Part shown: piece after piece, positions 47,523 through 56,826 of the stretch
Position numbering within the stretch: position 1 is the stretch's first letter
Layout: every line of letters starts with the position of its first letter
Assembly (NCBI GenBank): GCA_963716685.1
Contig: CAVQTR010000006.1
Location: 496,001 to 560,000, forward strand
Direction: 5' to 3'
From: JALYXI01 sp963716685
Lineage (GTDB): Bacteria > Acidobacteriota > Terriglobia > Bryobacterales > Bryobacteraceae
DNA length: 64,000 bases
Notes under the pieces: model-generated
Database searches by the model: none
Told to the model about the DNA's origin: nothing
The model's input: only the letters and a program-made list of their open reading frames with translations
Translations under genes and position numbers: made by a program

Positions 47523-49057
47523 CGCCGCGGAACGCGGAACTCCGTAACGGTGAGGCCGTCGAAATCCGCCAGCTGCGTCATCGTGCCGCCCGGTCCGAGA
47601 TCATCGCGGATCTCGCGCAGAAACGGCGGCAGCGGCGCGGGGCCGGCCACGGAAATCAGCAGAAAGCGCTGCGTCCCGCGCGGCAGGTTTTGAATGAAGT
47701 CGTGGATCGCCGCCGCCTGCTCGGCTGTGAAGGTGTTCCGCAGCGGCGTCAAGGCGGCGTTCATGGGATAGAAGGAAAGCTGCGCGAAGTTGCCGTTGTC
47801 TTCGATCGGCAGAATAGGCATTGAATCCGATTCCACCAGCTCGCTGCGAATCAAGACCGGCGCGTGGTCCTGAGCGACATTGGCGTTGACGTATTTCGCC
47901 GCATCCGCCCAGTCGCCCATGCCATCGGTGTGTCGGATGGGACGCGGAGAAATCACCGCCCATGCCGCAAACACCGCCAGCAGGCTAAGCGCCGCGGCGC
48001 GGAGGATGCGCGGCCGGAACGAAACAAGCATCAGGCCGAAACACATCGCGAGCCCCGGCGTGTACGTCAGGTAATAGCGCGTCACGAAGATGTGGGCGGC
48101 CGAGAGGCGCGAGATCGCGAACAGAATAATCGGAGGAACCAGCGTCCACAGGATCACCAGCACGGAGGCGCCGGACTCTTCCGCCATCTGCCATTGCACT
48201 CCGTGCAGGAGCAGCGCCAGCGCGGCAATCGCCTCCAGCACATACAGCAGAAAATCGGGCGCGAAGGACATCGCGAGGTCGTTAAGCGCGGGCCGCGCCG
48301 CGAACGAATGCGACGACGCGTTGCCGGTGAAACGCAGAAATTGGATAGCCTGCGGCGCGGCGAGTGCCGCCAACAGGGCCGCTCCGGCCAGCACGTACGA
48401 AAGCCTGAACCGCCTCCCGCGCGCGACCAGGTGTCCCACGTACAGAACATGCACAACCAGAACGGCGCCGAACAGAATCTGCAGGTAGAGCATGGCCGCC
48501 GCGCTCAGGCCGTACAGGACCGCGAGCCGGTAACCTGGCCGCGAGAGGAAGCGTAGCAGCAGTTCGCTCGCGATCATGGCGAAGAGCAGCGCCAGGCCAT
48601 AGGGACGCGCATCGCCCGCGGCAAACCGCACCGGGGCAATCAGGACAAAGATGGCCGTGCTCATCCACGCGGCCTCGGAACCAAACAGCCGGCGGCTGAT
48701 CCGGAAAAGCAGGCAGGCGCAGCCGCACAGTGCCAAAAAGGAAGGCAGCCGGTATACCCATTCGCTCGTGATTCCAAGCGACCGGATTGCGAGGAAAACC
48801 AAGCTGTAAGCCACCGGATGCGGCCAGAGCGCGCAGCGCACCAGGATCTGCTGGAAACCATGGCTTGCCGTCCAGTAGCTCATGGTTTCATCCAGCCAGA
48901 AATGCGTGGGCAGCCTGACGATTACCGCCAGTGCCGCGAGAGCGATCACGACCGGGGCCCACGGAAAACCGGCAAACCGGTTCAGCACGCGATCGAGCAG
49001 GATGCGCAGACGAACGCGGGTGTCTCCCGCCGCGCTAACGGGGAGCCTGCCGGGCAT
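47519..49057 (-). CDS. GT39-like membrane glycosyltransferase
   Basis: This 512-residue protein has about eleven membrane helices after a short basic N-terminus. The first external loop holds LPTHFWLDETMSYW, in which the Asp-Glu pair is the catalytic feature of ArnT/PMT-like GT-C enzymes. It probably transfers a sugar from a polyprenyl-phosphate donor, produced by the GT2 enzyme encoded just upstream, to an envelope acceptor. It overlaps that gene by 23 bases. Confidence 0.83.
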   Translation of the reverse strand: MPGRLPVSAAGDTRVRLRILLDRVLNRFAGFPWAPVVIALAALAVIVRLPTHFWLDETMSYWTASHGFQQILVRCALWPHPVAYSLVFLAIRSLGITSEWVYRLPSFLALCGCACLLFRISRRLFGSEAAWMSTAIFVLIAPVRFAAGDARPYGLALLFAMIASELLLRFLSRPGYRLAVLYGLSAAAMLYLQILFGAVLVVHVLYVGHLVARGRRFRLSYVLAGAALLAALAAPQAIQFLRFTGNASSHSFAARPALNDLAMSFAPDFLLYVLEAIAALALLLHGVQWQMAEESGASVLVILWTLVPPIILFAISRLSAAHIFVTRYYLTYTPGLAMCFGLMLVSFRPRILRAAALSLLAVFAAWAVISPRPIRHTDGMGDWADAAKYVNANVAQDHAPVLIRSELVESDSMPILPIEDNGNFAQLSFYPMNAALTPLRNTFTAEQAAAIHDFIQNLPRGTQRFLLISVAGPAPLPPFLREIRDDLGPGGTMTQLADFDGLTVTEFRVPRR

Positions 49058-49799
49058 CCACGTAAGCGGGAATGATCGGCTGCGAGGAGCGCGTGGCGAA
49101 GGCGCGCTGCGGAATGAGCCGGTACTTCACCAGCGTCCAGAGCGCCTCAAATCCGTCGCGGGCGCGAATTTTCTTACCCTCTGCGATGCCGCGCGCGTTG
49201 TAGGTAATCGGCACTTCATGAATGCGGTAGCCCAGACGGCGCACCTTGGCCGTTACCTCCGGACAGAACTCGAATTTGCGGCACTCGAGCACCATCTTCT
49301 TCAGCACCGATGCGCGGAAGGCTTTGTAAGCCGTCGCCTCATCCGTGATGCGGGCCTGGTACAGCAGATTGGCCGACAGGGTCAGAATCCGATTCGCCAG
49401 CAGGTTCTTCAGCGCCATGCCCTTTGGCTTACGCAGAAAGCGCGAGCCGTAAACCACGTCGCATTCGCCCGAAACAATCGGCTCCAGAATGGCGGCGTAG
49501 TCGTCCGGGCTGTATTCCAGATCGCCGTCCTGGATGATGATGATGTCGCCGGTCGCGAGTGCAATGCCTACGCGCACCGCGGTCCCTTTTCCAAAATTCA
49601 GCACGGAGCTGTGGCTTACCAGCTGACCGGAGTTGGCGTGATCCTTTAAAACGCGCGCGGTTCCGTCGGTAGAGCCGTCGTCGACGACAACGATCTCCTT
49701 CGTGCAGCCTGCGGGCAGTGGCGCCCGGTACACGCGGTCCAGAACCTTCTCAAAGGTGGGGAACTCGTTATAGACCGGGATCACTACCGAGACTTTCAT
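49035..49799 (-). CDS. GT2 polyprenyl-phosphate glycosyltransferase (dolichol-phosphate mannosyltransferase-like)
   Basis: The 254-residue GT-A enzyme begins with MKVSVVIPVYNEFPTFEKVL, with DDGSTDGTARVL near 45 and the metal-binding IIQDGDLEYSPDD near 90. A later acceptor-loop segment FEFCPEVTAKVRRLGYRI is typical of DPM1-type enzymes. It lacks membrane helices. It would charge undecaprenyl phosphate with a hexose for the GT39-like enzyme encoded next. The ATG overlaps the methyltransferase stop by four bases. Confidence 0.9.
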   Translation of the reverse strand: MKVSVVIPVYNEFPTFEKVLDRVYRAPLPAGCTKEIVVVDDGSTDGTARVLKDHANSGQLVSHSSVLNFGKGTAVRVGIALATGDIIIIQDGDLEYSPDDYAAILEPIVSGECDVVYGSRFLRKPKGMALKNLLANRILTLSANLLYQARITDEATAYKAFRASVLKKMVLECRKFEFCPEVTAKVRRLGYRIHEVPITYNARGIAEGKKIRARDGFEALWTLVKYRLIPQRAFATRSSQPIIPAYVDARQAPR

Positions 49800-50509
49800 G
49801 GCTTTTCGAGCACCACAAACAGCGACTGACCAAAGAATGGCCGGATAATTCCTTCCGCCCACGCCATCGGCGGCACGATGTATTTGTCGAACACCTGAAT
49901 CTGCTCCGCGGACTGCGCCTCGCGTTTCAGTATATGCGCATTTATCCACCAGCCGAAAAACCCGACGGTGTTCATGTAATGTGTCTTGCGCACTTTCAGG
50001 CCGGTACTGCTCGCCAGCTCGGCAATCATCTTCCGGTTGTAGCGGCGGTAATGGCCCAGGTTGCGGTCGATCGGCCCAAACAGCGCCTGAAACGCCGGCA
50101 CAATCAGCACGATTACGCCGCCCGGAGAAATTGCGCTTGACATTCCGCGGATCGCTTTGTGATCGTCCTCGATGTGCTCGAGCACATTCAGGCAAACAAC
50201 GGAATCGGAGTTGAAGCGCTTGAGGTCTGCGAATTCCGGATCGTTTACGTCACAGCAAAATGCGTGCAGATTCTTCTGGTTGGGGTAGCGCTCTTTCAGC
50301 CGCTCCACACAATCGGGCTCCACATCCAGAGCCACTACCTGGTCGCGATCAAGCAGCTTCGACGTGAAGTTGCCGAGGCCGCAGCCAATTTCCAGAATGC
50401 GCCGGCCGAGTTCCTTAACTACAAGCCGGTTTTGCCACGCAAAATACGACTTCGCCGCGGTCATCCGTTCCTGATCGGCCAGCACGTATGAAATCGGGGG
50501 ACGTTCCAT
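49796..50509 (-). CDS. Class I SAM-dependent methyltransferase
   Basis: This 237-residue protein has the SAM-binding motif LEIGCGLGNFTSKL near residue 39 and VVCLNVLEHIEDD near 103, a post-motif common in sugar and lipid O-methyltransferases. The C-terminal part (FGWWINAHIL) is hydrophobic enough to lie on the membrane. It is first in a three-gene operon with the GT2 and GT39-like genes, so it may modify a glycan or lipid carrier. This is inferred from position. Confidence 0.87.
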   Translation of the reverse strand: MERPPISYVLADQERMTAAKSYFAWQNRLVVKELGRRILEIGCGLGNFTSKLLDRDQVVALDVEPDCVERLKERYPNQKNLHAFCCDVNDPEFADLKRFNSDSVVCLNVLEHIEDDHKAIRGMSSAISPGGVIVLIVPAFQALFGPIDRNLGHYRRYNRKMIAELASSTGLKVRKTHYMNTVGFFGWWINAHILKREAQSAEQIQVFDKYIVPPMAWAEGIIRPFFGQSLFVVLEKP

Positions 50510-50651
50510 GAATTCGATTCATTGTAGCGTTTTCAAAGATAATGTCGAGACGATTTCGAGGAGTACCTAACCCGAAAGTACTGCTGCCGAACCAGGGCAG
50601 GCGCCCCTTCTCGTGTGCCTGCTGCTGCAAACTCCCGAGGGAAAGGAATAG

Positions 50652-50849
50652 GCGTTAGGCAAGCACGTCTCCGGCCGCATTCCGACTGTTCTCTTGACAT
50701 CGAACGCTACGGATCTGAAATTCGATGTTCGTGGCCAGCGCTGCCTGGTTTACAAATCCATCAGGGCGTTGGAGGAGGCGCTTGCGAAACAGTTGAAGGC
50801 CTTACAGGATAAGGACCCGAAGCCAAAAATGATTAAGGCCCGTGATTAA
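50652..50849 (+). pseudogene. C-terminal fragment of an unknown, probably nucleotide-binding protein
   Basis: A 65-codon frame with no start ends at TAA 847-849. It reads TVLLTSNATDLKFDVRGQR, then CLVYKSIRALEEALAKQ followed by a Lys-rich tail. The pattern 'hhhT--D-hhFDhr--R-hhY-------LE--L---L' is one I know from the ends of several small signalling or defence proteins. Upstream of 50652 the frame is closed by a stop, and no matching N-terminal part is visible, so this is a truncated remnant. The stretch 50510-50651 shows nothing else. Its stop shares TTAA with the convergent gene. Confidence 0.5.
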
Positions 50850-52237
50850 GACCCGCTCCACCAGCCCATTTTGCCTAACACCCACATGCGCAAACCGGCA
50901 TCGCTGAGCATCCGCGGGATTGCCTGCCCGCGTGTGTGATTTCGGTAGGCGCTTTGCAGTTTCGCCATATCCGCCTCATTCGGCGTGAACAACTGCAGGC
51001 TCAGACTTCCCATCTCATCGGTCGAATTCTCCCCCCAGCTGACCGGCGCAGGGGGGCGCGACGGATTTCGGGGATTGTCCGCCGAGTTGTCCCACACCAC
51101 CTCCGAATCGAGGCGCGTGCCTTTCGGCAGGGTCACCGGCTCCTGAAAGTGGTAGCGCTCCTGCCACGCGAAATCCCAGTCGCGGATCGAGAGCAGGGTC
51201 AGGACCTGGCCGGACGGCAGCGTCGCGGTCAGCTTTGTCGTCTTCCCCAGAAAGTGCGCGTGGGCCGCGACGCTCACGCCTGTCACCTCTACCGGCAATA
51301 CAAACGAATCCGTGATTCGGTAATCGTGGACACCCGCGGGAATGCGAACGTTACAGAAGAGGCCGAAGAACGGCGGCAGCAACATGTTCATCAGCAAGTG
51401 CCGCGGCGGTTCCTTCGCCAGATATAACCCGACCACGGTCTTCTCCGTGCCGGCTTTTCCCGACGGATGAAAATGGTACTGCAGAACCAGATCGGCGCCC
51501 TTCGGAATCTTTTGTGCCACACCAACTGGAAGGAGATGAGACTGCCCGCCGGTGGAGAATCCGCCCAGCGGAATCATACCCCGGCGCACTCCCATCGCGC
51601 TGCCGCCGTCCGATTCGTTCTCTCCCGCCGGCCGCGTTCCGCTGCCCTTATCGGCGAAGTACAGAACGTGGTGCATCAGGCCCCGCGACGACGGCTTGAT
51701 CTCCACAGCCCGGATCCATCCGTCGGTCTTCCAATTCAGCGGGATGGCGAAGTTGCGGTAGATGTCCGGTCCGTCCGCCGGTACCGGGAAACCCTTTGGC
51801 ATCTCGACAACCAGATCCGGTACGCCGATCTGCCAGCCGTCCGGAAACTTCGGAAGCGCCGGCATCTGCTTCGGGTCACCCTTTGGCATCCCCTGCGCCA
51901 CCCACGTCTGGATCAGTTCGATCTGGTGATCTGTCAGCCGATGCATGTCCTGATAAGGAAATGAAGCTGGTTCCGCGCGCCACGGCGGCATATAGCGGCG
52001 GCCGGTGACATAGGCGATCACCTTTGCCCGCTTCGACACATCCTCGTAAGTGAGCAGCGGAAACGGTGCAGTGAGCCCCGGCCGATGGCAGGACGCGCAC
52101 TGACTGAACACGATCGGCGCAATGTCATGGCTAAACGTCACCGGAGCCGTGCTGTGCGGAACCGGGGCGTTGCCGCGCGAAACCGTGGCGGCTCCCAGAA
52201 CGGCGGCGGCTAGAAACAAGACGGCCAGCTTAGACAT
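50846..52237 (-). CDS. Exported c-type cytochrome-like protein with a copper-monooxygenase C-terminal domain
   Basis: The 463 residues have a signal peptide and then a haem-attachment site CASCH near 47-51 in a short cytochrome domain (VFSQCASCHRPG ... MPPWRAEP). After about residue 180 a beta-sandwich domain holds MHHVLYFADKGS, LQYHFHPSGK and VAAHAHFLGK, with the His ligands of the PHM/DBM copper family C-terminal module. I assume an exported redox protein. The ATG at 52237 overlaps the VOC gene's stop (CATGTCTAA). The TTG three codons earlier is less likely. Confidence 0.83.
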   Translation of the reverse strand: MSKLAVLFLAAAVLGAATVSRGNAPVPHSTAPVTFSHDIAPIVFSQCASCHRPGLTAPFPLLTYEDVSKRAKVIAYVTGRRYMPPWRAEPASFPYQDMHRLTDHQIELIQTWVAQGMPKGDPKQMPALPKFPDGWQIGVPDLVVEMPKGFPVPADGPDIYRNFAIPLNWKTDGWIRAVEIKPSSRGLMHHVLYFADKGSGTRPAGENESDGGSAMGVRRGMIPLGGFSTGGQSHLLPVGVAQKIPKGADLVLQYHFHPSGKAGTEKTVVGLYLAKEPPRHLLMNMLLPPFFGLFCNVRIPAGVHDYRITDSFVLPVEVTGVSVAAHAHFLGKTTKLTATLPSGQVLTLLSIRDWDFAWQERYHFQEPVTLPKGTRLDSEVVWDNSADNPRNPSRPPAPVSWGENSTDEMGSLSLQLFTPNEADMAKLQSAYRNHTRGQAIPRMLSDAGLRMWVLGKMGWWSGS

Positions 52238-52682
52238 GCTGGTCAACGAGGATCGGGTTTCCGTCCGGGTCCACCACCAGAAAACTGGCGGGCCCGGCCG
52301 TACCGTCGTCCGCTTCCTTGACGATATGTACTCCCTGCGCCTTCAGCTGCCGCTGGAGCTCGCGAACGTCCGTGAAAGCCGGCAGCTTTCGGGCGCTGCC
52401 ATCCCACCCTGGGTTGAAGGTCAGCGTGTTCTTATCGAACATGCCCTGAAACAAGCCGATTACAGCAGCGCCGTTGTTCAGAATCAGCCAGTTCTGTTCG
52501 GGAACGCCGGTGAATTTCGTGAAGCCGAGCTTCTCGTAGAACTGCTGCGAAGCCCGCAGGTCTTTCACAGTCAGGCTGACTGAGAACGCGCCAAGTTGTA
52601 ATCGCCGGGGCGCGGCGGTCTGAGATTGCCCTGCCGCGGCCAGCGCGGCGGTTGAAGTAAAAAGATCGCGGCGAGTGAGCAT
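52230..52682 (-). CDS. TAT-exported VOC (glyoxalase-like) protein
   Basis: The 150 residues begin with a twin-arginine signal (MLTRRDLFTSTAALAAAG). The remainder is a single vicinal-oxygen-chelate module with VSLTVKDLRASQQFYEKLGF near 36 and VVDPDGNPILVDQH at the end, typical of half-glyoxalase proteins. Export of such a domain is uncommon. It is followed by, and overlaps, the cytochrome-like gene, so the two may be functionally linked. Substrate unknown. Confidence 0.85.
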   Translation of the reverse strand: MLTRRDLFTSTAALAAAGQSQTAAPRRLQLGAFSVSLTVKDLRASQQFYEKLGFTKFTGVPEQNWLILNNGAAVIGLFQGMFDKNTLTFNPGWDGSARKLPAFTDVRELQRQLKAQGVHIVKEADDGTAGPASFLVVDPDGNPILVDQHV

Positions 52683-52808
52683 CGAATACGCCCTTTGAGG
52701 TAGTTCAGGATAGCATCCATAGAAAACAAAGTGTTTGAACGTTTGGTTAATTTTCTGGCTGCTCGCAGCGCTCTCCGGGGGCTGCTCAATGCGACACTCT
52801 GGAAGAGC

Positions 52809-53384
52809 ATGAGAGAAGGGGAGCAGCTGGCCGGAGTCATCGGAGTAGCCGATCACGGCGGCTGGGCGGTGCTGGTTACGGCCGATCGCGCCGGGACACT
52901 TCTCGATCGCCGGCGCGTGGAACTTGTCGATGACGGCCTTCCTGCGATTCCCCATCACAGCGAGGGCCAGGCGTTGCCCCTCGATCAGGCTGTCGAACTG
53001 GTTGAGCGCGTTCGGGCTTCGGCCGGGAGGCGCGCAGTTCTGGTTTTGGACGCCGTCGCCGTCACGTTACCGGGGCGAATCCGTGGCATCGCCCTACGCG
53101 AGTGTCCGGAGCTTCCCCCCACCATCGCCGGAAGGCTCACGAATTACCGCGCACGAAATGTTGCCGATTGGGTGATGTACCGCCAAGCGCTCGCGGCCGC
53201 TGCCGAGGCGCGTGGGTGGTTCGTCCACTGGTATAACTCGCGGGAGGTATTTCGACTGGCAGGCAAAGCCATTGAAGACCTGGATGCGCAGTTCCTCGCT
53301 GTGCGGCGCTCGGTCGGGCCTCCGTGGACGCAGGATCACCGGATGGCGATGGCATCGGCGATTGCAGCCCTTACCGTTTTTTAG
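52809..53384 (+). CDS. Conserved protein of unknown function, possible RNase H-like fold
   Basis: The 191-residue protein starts at MREGEQLAGVIGVADHGGWA and includes LVTADRAGTLLDRRRVELV, a run of Asp residues (VLVLDAVAVT), NVADWVMYRQALAAAAEARG and GPPWTQDHRMAMASAI. The Asp-bearing first strand, acidic later strand and D-x-x-M-A end recall a nuclease-like actinfold, but this is a guess. A GTG at 52731 would extend it by 26 residues. It is divergent from the VOC gene and shares TTAG with the convergent membrane gene. Confidence 0.75.
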   Translation: MREGEQLAGVIGVADHGGWAVLVTADRAGTLLDRRRVELVDDGLPAIPHHSEGQALPLDQAVELVERVRASAGRRAVLVLDAVAVTLPGRIRGIALRECPELPPTIAGRLTNYRARNVADWVMYRQALAAAAEARGWFVHWYNSREVFRLAGKAIEDLDAQFLAVRRSVGPPWTQDHRMAMASAIAALTVF

Positions 53385-54088
53385 ATCGCCAGTGCAGGGG
53401 CTGGCCGCCGTGCAGCTTTGCCTGCGGCCCGCAGCTCCCGGATGAAAAGGACGTGGAGCAGTATGGCGAGAGGCGCGAGGAAACCGGCGATGTAAGTAAA
53501 AGGAAATGTCCCCATGGCCAGATTCGGAACTTCCGAGGGAATCAGATGAAGTGGCCCGGGCGTCGTCAACACAAAGCGCGTGATGACGTTCGCCAGCGCG
53601 AGCAGGCCCAGAAGATTCCAGACCAGTGCCACTCGACGGCCAGCCTGACCGCGGGTTGCAGCCCACGCGATGAATGGCGCCGAAAGGCCTATTAGGATGT
53701 CCGGGTTTGCGCCATCGTACGTCACCATGCGCGGAACCACGCCGTCTGCCCAAAGCCGGTGCAGCAGAAGCTCGACACCAATGCGAAAGGTTTGGATGCC
53801 CGGCGCCAGCCAGAGAGGAAACGCCGCGGCTGCGCGTCCGCCGGTTTCCGATCCCGCCAGGAACAGCACGAACAACGTCACCGGCAGAACGACAAAGACG
53901 ATACCCGGCGGCCGCACAGTGGGATCCCGGACCACCCCCAGATACGACAGCGTACCGACATAGACGAGCCAGAGCGGAAGACCTGCCAGGAGCGCGGTTG
54001 CGCCGCGGCCATGCAGATAGCGCACGCCCGCGGCCATGACGACACCGGCGACCAGCACCACAAACGCGAGAAAGTATGTGGCCGTCAT
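53381..54088 (-). CDS. Membrane protein of unknown function
   Basis: This 235-residue protein has about seven hydrophobic segments (starting TATYFLAFVVLVAGVVMAAG) and a basic C-terminal tail (RELRAAGKAARRPAP). It has no recognised transporter motif and no signal peptidase site. It looks like a small integral membrane protein of the DUF-type group in Acidobacteria. The neighbours give no clue: the gene ends convergent to the 191-residue unknown and begins next to the exported protein at 54172-54909. Confidence 0.75.
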   Translation of the reverse strand: MTATYFLAFVVLVAGVVMAAGVRYLHGRGATALLAGLPLWLVYVGTLSYLGVVRDPTVRPPGIVFVVLPVTLFVLFLAGSETGGRAAAAFPLWLAPGIQTFRIGVELLLHRLWADGVVPRMVTYDGANPDILIGLSAPFIAWAATRGQAGRRVALVWNLLGLLALANVITRFVLTTPGPLHLIPSEVPNLAMGTFPFTYIAGFLAPLAILLHVLFIRELRAAGKAARRPAPALAI

Positions 54089-54171
54089 GCGGGTACCTTC
54101 CTGGCCGCGCCGGTCTTTTCCACATCGCGCGGTACAGGGCAGGAGGAGTTTGAACCACGCAGCCCCCTCAA

Positions 54172-54909
54172 TCAGCGCCCCGGCTCTGCTCTAAGCCCAA
54201 TCGCCAGTTCCACCTCATCCACCAGTTGTTTGGATTCGGCCCTCATGGCGTCTCTTTCCTGTTTCCCTGCGGGAACGATGATCATGCCATGCGGGCCCGG
54301 ACGGTCCACAAACGGACTCCTGCCCATTTCTCCTCCTATATCGGCATCCGTCAGATACGGCGCATAGAACATGACATGCGCCACGGTGGGCGCGAGCCTG
54401 CCATTTTGCAGCAGGTAGGTGGCGGGCGACAACATATACGCGATGCCCGGTCGCGCAGGCGGGCGATACACGCCTTCGGCGAACCGGTCCGCCATCCGCC
54501 GCTGGATCTCCTCCTCGTTCATGCCTTTCAGGCGCAGCGTGGCATCGTCCATGAAGGCCGGAAGAATGGTACGCGCTCCTTCTTCGTCGAAGCAGACCGG
54601 ATAAAAGTTACCACCGCGGCGGCTGACGATGCATGTGAACGGGTTGCCGGCATTCTTTACTTTGGTGTAGCCCTCGGCGCCCAGAACCCACACGCCCGCG
54701 CCCTCCCGAAGATGCGCCGGAAGCGCACTCACTGCCAGCCGGATTTCCAGGTCGCGGGGAATCATGAGCACCTTGCCGCCGGTTGCGGAATGATCGTGTC
54801 CGCCGGCCGGCAGGGTCTGGGCGGCCATTGCCGTTAAGCCGGCCAACAACAGAGCGATTTTGAAGGCTTGGTGCGTCACGTTCGTGCAAGTGCGGGTCAT
54901 TTGTTGCAT
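54172..54909 (-). CDS. Exported protein of unknown function
   Basis: The 245 residues include an N-terminal hydrophobic segment (FKIALLLAGLTAMAAQTLPA) after a short cytoplasmic head, consistent with a signal peptide. The mature protein has an HDHS sequence and stretches such as PGIAYMLSPATYLLQNGRLA and HVMFYAPYLTDADIGG. I do not recognise the family. Start M1 or M4 is possible. It is preceded by a 270-base stretch (54910-55179) with no gene I can support. Confidence 0.75.
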   Translation of the reverse strand: MQQMTRTCTNVTHQAFKIALLLAGLTAMAAQTLPAGGHDHSATGGKVLMIPRDLEIRLAVSALPAHLREGAGVWVLGAEGYTKVKNAGNPFTCIVSRRGGNFYPVCFDEEGARTILPAFMDDATLRLKGMNEEEIQRRMADRFAEGVYRPPARPGIAYMLSPATYLLQNGRLAPTVAHVMFYAPYLTDADIGGEMGRSPFVDRPGPHGMIIVPAGKQERDAMRAESKQLVDEVELAIGLRAEPGR

Positions 54910-55179
54910 CTACAACTATCACAAACCCGTGTTTACTTGCAAGGCGCAGCTGATCTCGGCCTTGTCAGGGAATCGTCATTCCTGCACGCCCCTCACTGAG
55001 GATGCGTTCGTCGAGCGAGACCGGCAAAGGAGGCTCATGGGCACGACGGCTTTCGCTCGAAGATCCAGCCGAACGGGAACAGTCTTTTTGGGGGTCTTCA
55101 CCGCAGCTGTCAGGCTACAACCGAATCCCCGGAAACCGGTACGATCGTTGCTGGCCAGTTCGGCCGGGGTGGAGGATTG

Positions 55180-55637
55180 ATGCCGACCGTAACTCTGCAC
55201 GTGGTTTGCAGCCTGGATGGTTTGATCGCAAAAGACGATAACAGCGTCTCCTGGCTGGATGCCGGCAGCGTCTATCCCGCCGGGGTTTCCGTTTCGGAGG
55301 AAGAGGCGGCGAGACTCCTACCGTTGTCGTAACGCGAAGGAATCTTTCCGGGGCCGGAAAGAACGTCGAGTTCTATTCGGGCGATCTCAAAGCGCTGGTG
55401 GCCGAGAAACTCTCGCCTCGCTATTCCAACATTTGGCTGGTGGGCGGAGCCGCATTGTCACAGGCCTTTCTTGCACTCGGCCTGGTGGACCAATTGAGCC
55501 TGACCATTGCCCCGGTGCTGCTGGGCGGGGGACTGCGGCTGTTTGGCGGTTCTCTTCGCGAGGAGCGGTGGGATTTGAAGAACGTGGTTGCGTACCGGAA
55601 CGGCTTCGTTGAACTGTCCTACTCCGCGCGTCGCTGA
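55180..55637 (+). pseudogene. DHFR/RibD-like reductase with an internal deletion
   Basis: A good start (GGAGG four bases before ATG 55180) reads MPTVTLHVVCSLDGLIAKDD through about 50 residues, then stops at TAA near 55330. A shifted frame continues as TPTVVVTRRNLSGAGKN, then WLVGGAALSQAFLALGLVDQ and ends SYSARR at 55637. These are the start and end of a RibD-C reductase of about 180 residues. The central 55-65 residues, including the usual MGSxTYE region, are missing, so a deletion joined the two out of frame. The gene cannot encode a working enzyme. Confidence 0.75.
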
Positions 55638-56801
55638 GGTTTGAGGCCGACGCGCGAGATCGATAAGGCCCCAAGCAGAAGGGTGACCGCCGCGATTTGA
55701 AAAGCCGCGTTCAATCCGAGGCGCTGTTTCAGTGACCCGGCGACCGCCGCGCCTAGTCCGCCCGCGAGGCAACCCACCATGTTCAGAATTCCGTACGCCA
55801 TTGCGCTGAGATGGGGAGCCGTGATGTCGCGGACGATCGGCATCGTGTTGCAATCGAAGATGCCGCGACCGAGGCCGAAGGCAATCAGCGCGGCAATCAG
55901 AAGCATGGGAACGCTGGTGATGCTCAGCAGCACCAGAAATGGCGCGGCCAGGATCAGGCTGCCCGTCTGGCAAATCACGCGCGCGCGGGGGTTCCGCGCA
56001 GACAAGCGATCCGCGGCGATTCCGCCGGCAATCGCCCCCGCGTAGCTCGCGGCCTGGATGTAGAAGGTGGCCGAGAATCCCGCGCTGGTCATGCTCATGT
56101 GGAAGCGCTCGTAAAGAAACAGCGGAAGCCAGGTGTAGATCAGCCAGTTGGCGATCGAAATCGCCGTGAACGCGACCGTCAGGAGAATAAAGCCTCTGGC
56201 GCGCAGCAGTTCGGCCAGAGAACTTCCGAAATCCAGCGCATTCGCCTGCGTCCGCCTGCCTCGCAGCATGAGCCACAGGACCCAGCCAGTACACGGCTCC
56301 GGCCACGCCCAGATACACGAACACCGGCCGCCATCCGGCATGGTCGCCCATCCATCCGCCCCACGCGCCACCGAGCACGATTCCGGTGTACAGCCCGCTT
56401 TGGTGAATGCCGGTTGCGAGAGACCGCGTGGAACGATCGTGCCAGTCTGCCACCAGAGCGAGCCCGGCCGGAAGGTAGAACGCCTCGCTGACGCCCATCA
56501 GCCCCCGGCACCAAAGCATCTCCGGCATGGAGTGGACGCGCCCGGTCAGCCAGGTGGCCGCGGTCCACACAGCCAGGCTGATGAGAATGATGCGCACGCG
56601 GCCCACCCGATCTGCCAGGTACCCGGCGAACGGACTGAGGATTCCGTAGGTGGTGAGAAACACCGTGCTGATCAGGCCCAGTTCCAGCGTGCTGGCGTGA
56701 AGGTCACGCTGCAGCAGCGGGAACAGCGAAAAGATCACCTGGCGGTCCAGATAATTCAGCGCCGCCACTCCCCAGAGCAGCGCGAGAATCAGCCACTTCA
56801 T
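55619..56801 (-). pseudogene. MFS transporter of the sialic acid locus, frameshifted
   Basis: The reading starts MKWLILALLWGVAALNYLDR at 56801 and ends VGLKPQRRAE at 55619. A single frame change occurs near 56283: GAVYW is followed by VLWLMLRGRRTQ only after removing one base (or a TGGC repeat). The length is 1183 bases, one more than a multiple of three. Twelve helices and the loop GYLADRVGRVR mark the ACS/NanT-like branch of MFS. It follows a sialic-acid lyase gene, so N-acetylneuraminate import is a reasonable guess. It overlaps the DHFR-like remnant by 19 bases. Confidence 0.78.
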
Positions 56802-56826
56802 TCGGGCCGGTCCGGCGGTCTGAGCG

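Noticed and set aside
54860..55180. 106-codon plus-strand frame between the exported protein gene and the DHFR-like remnant
   Set aside because: It begins inside the opposite gene, has no motif and has an irregular third-base pattern; I treat the stretch as non-coding.
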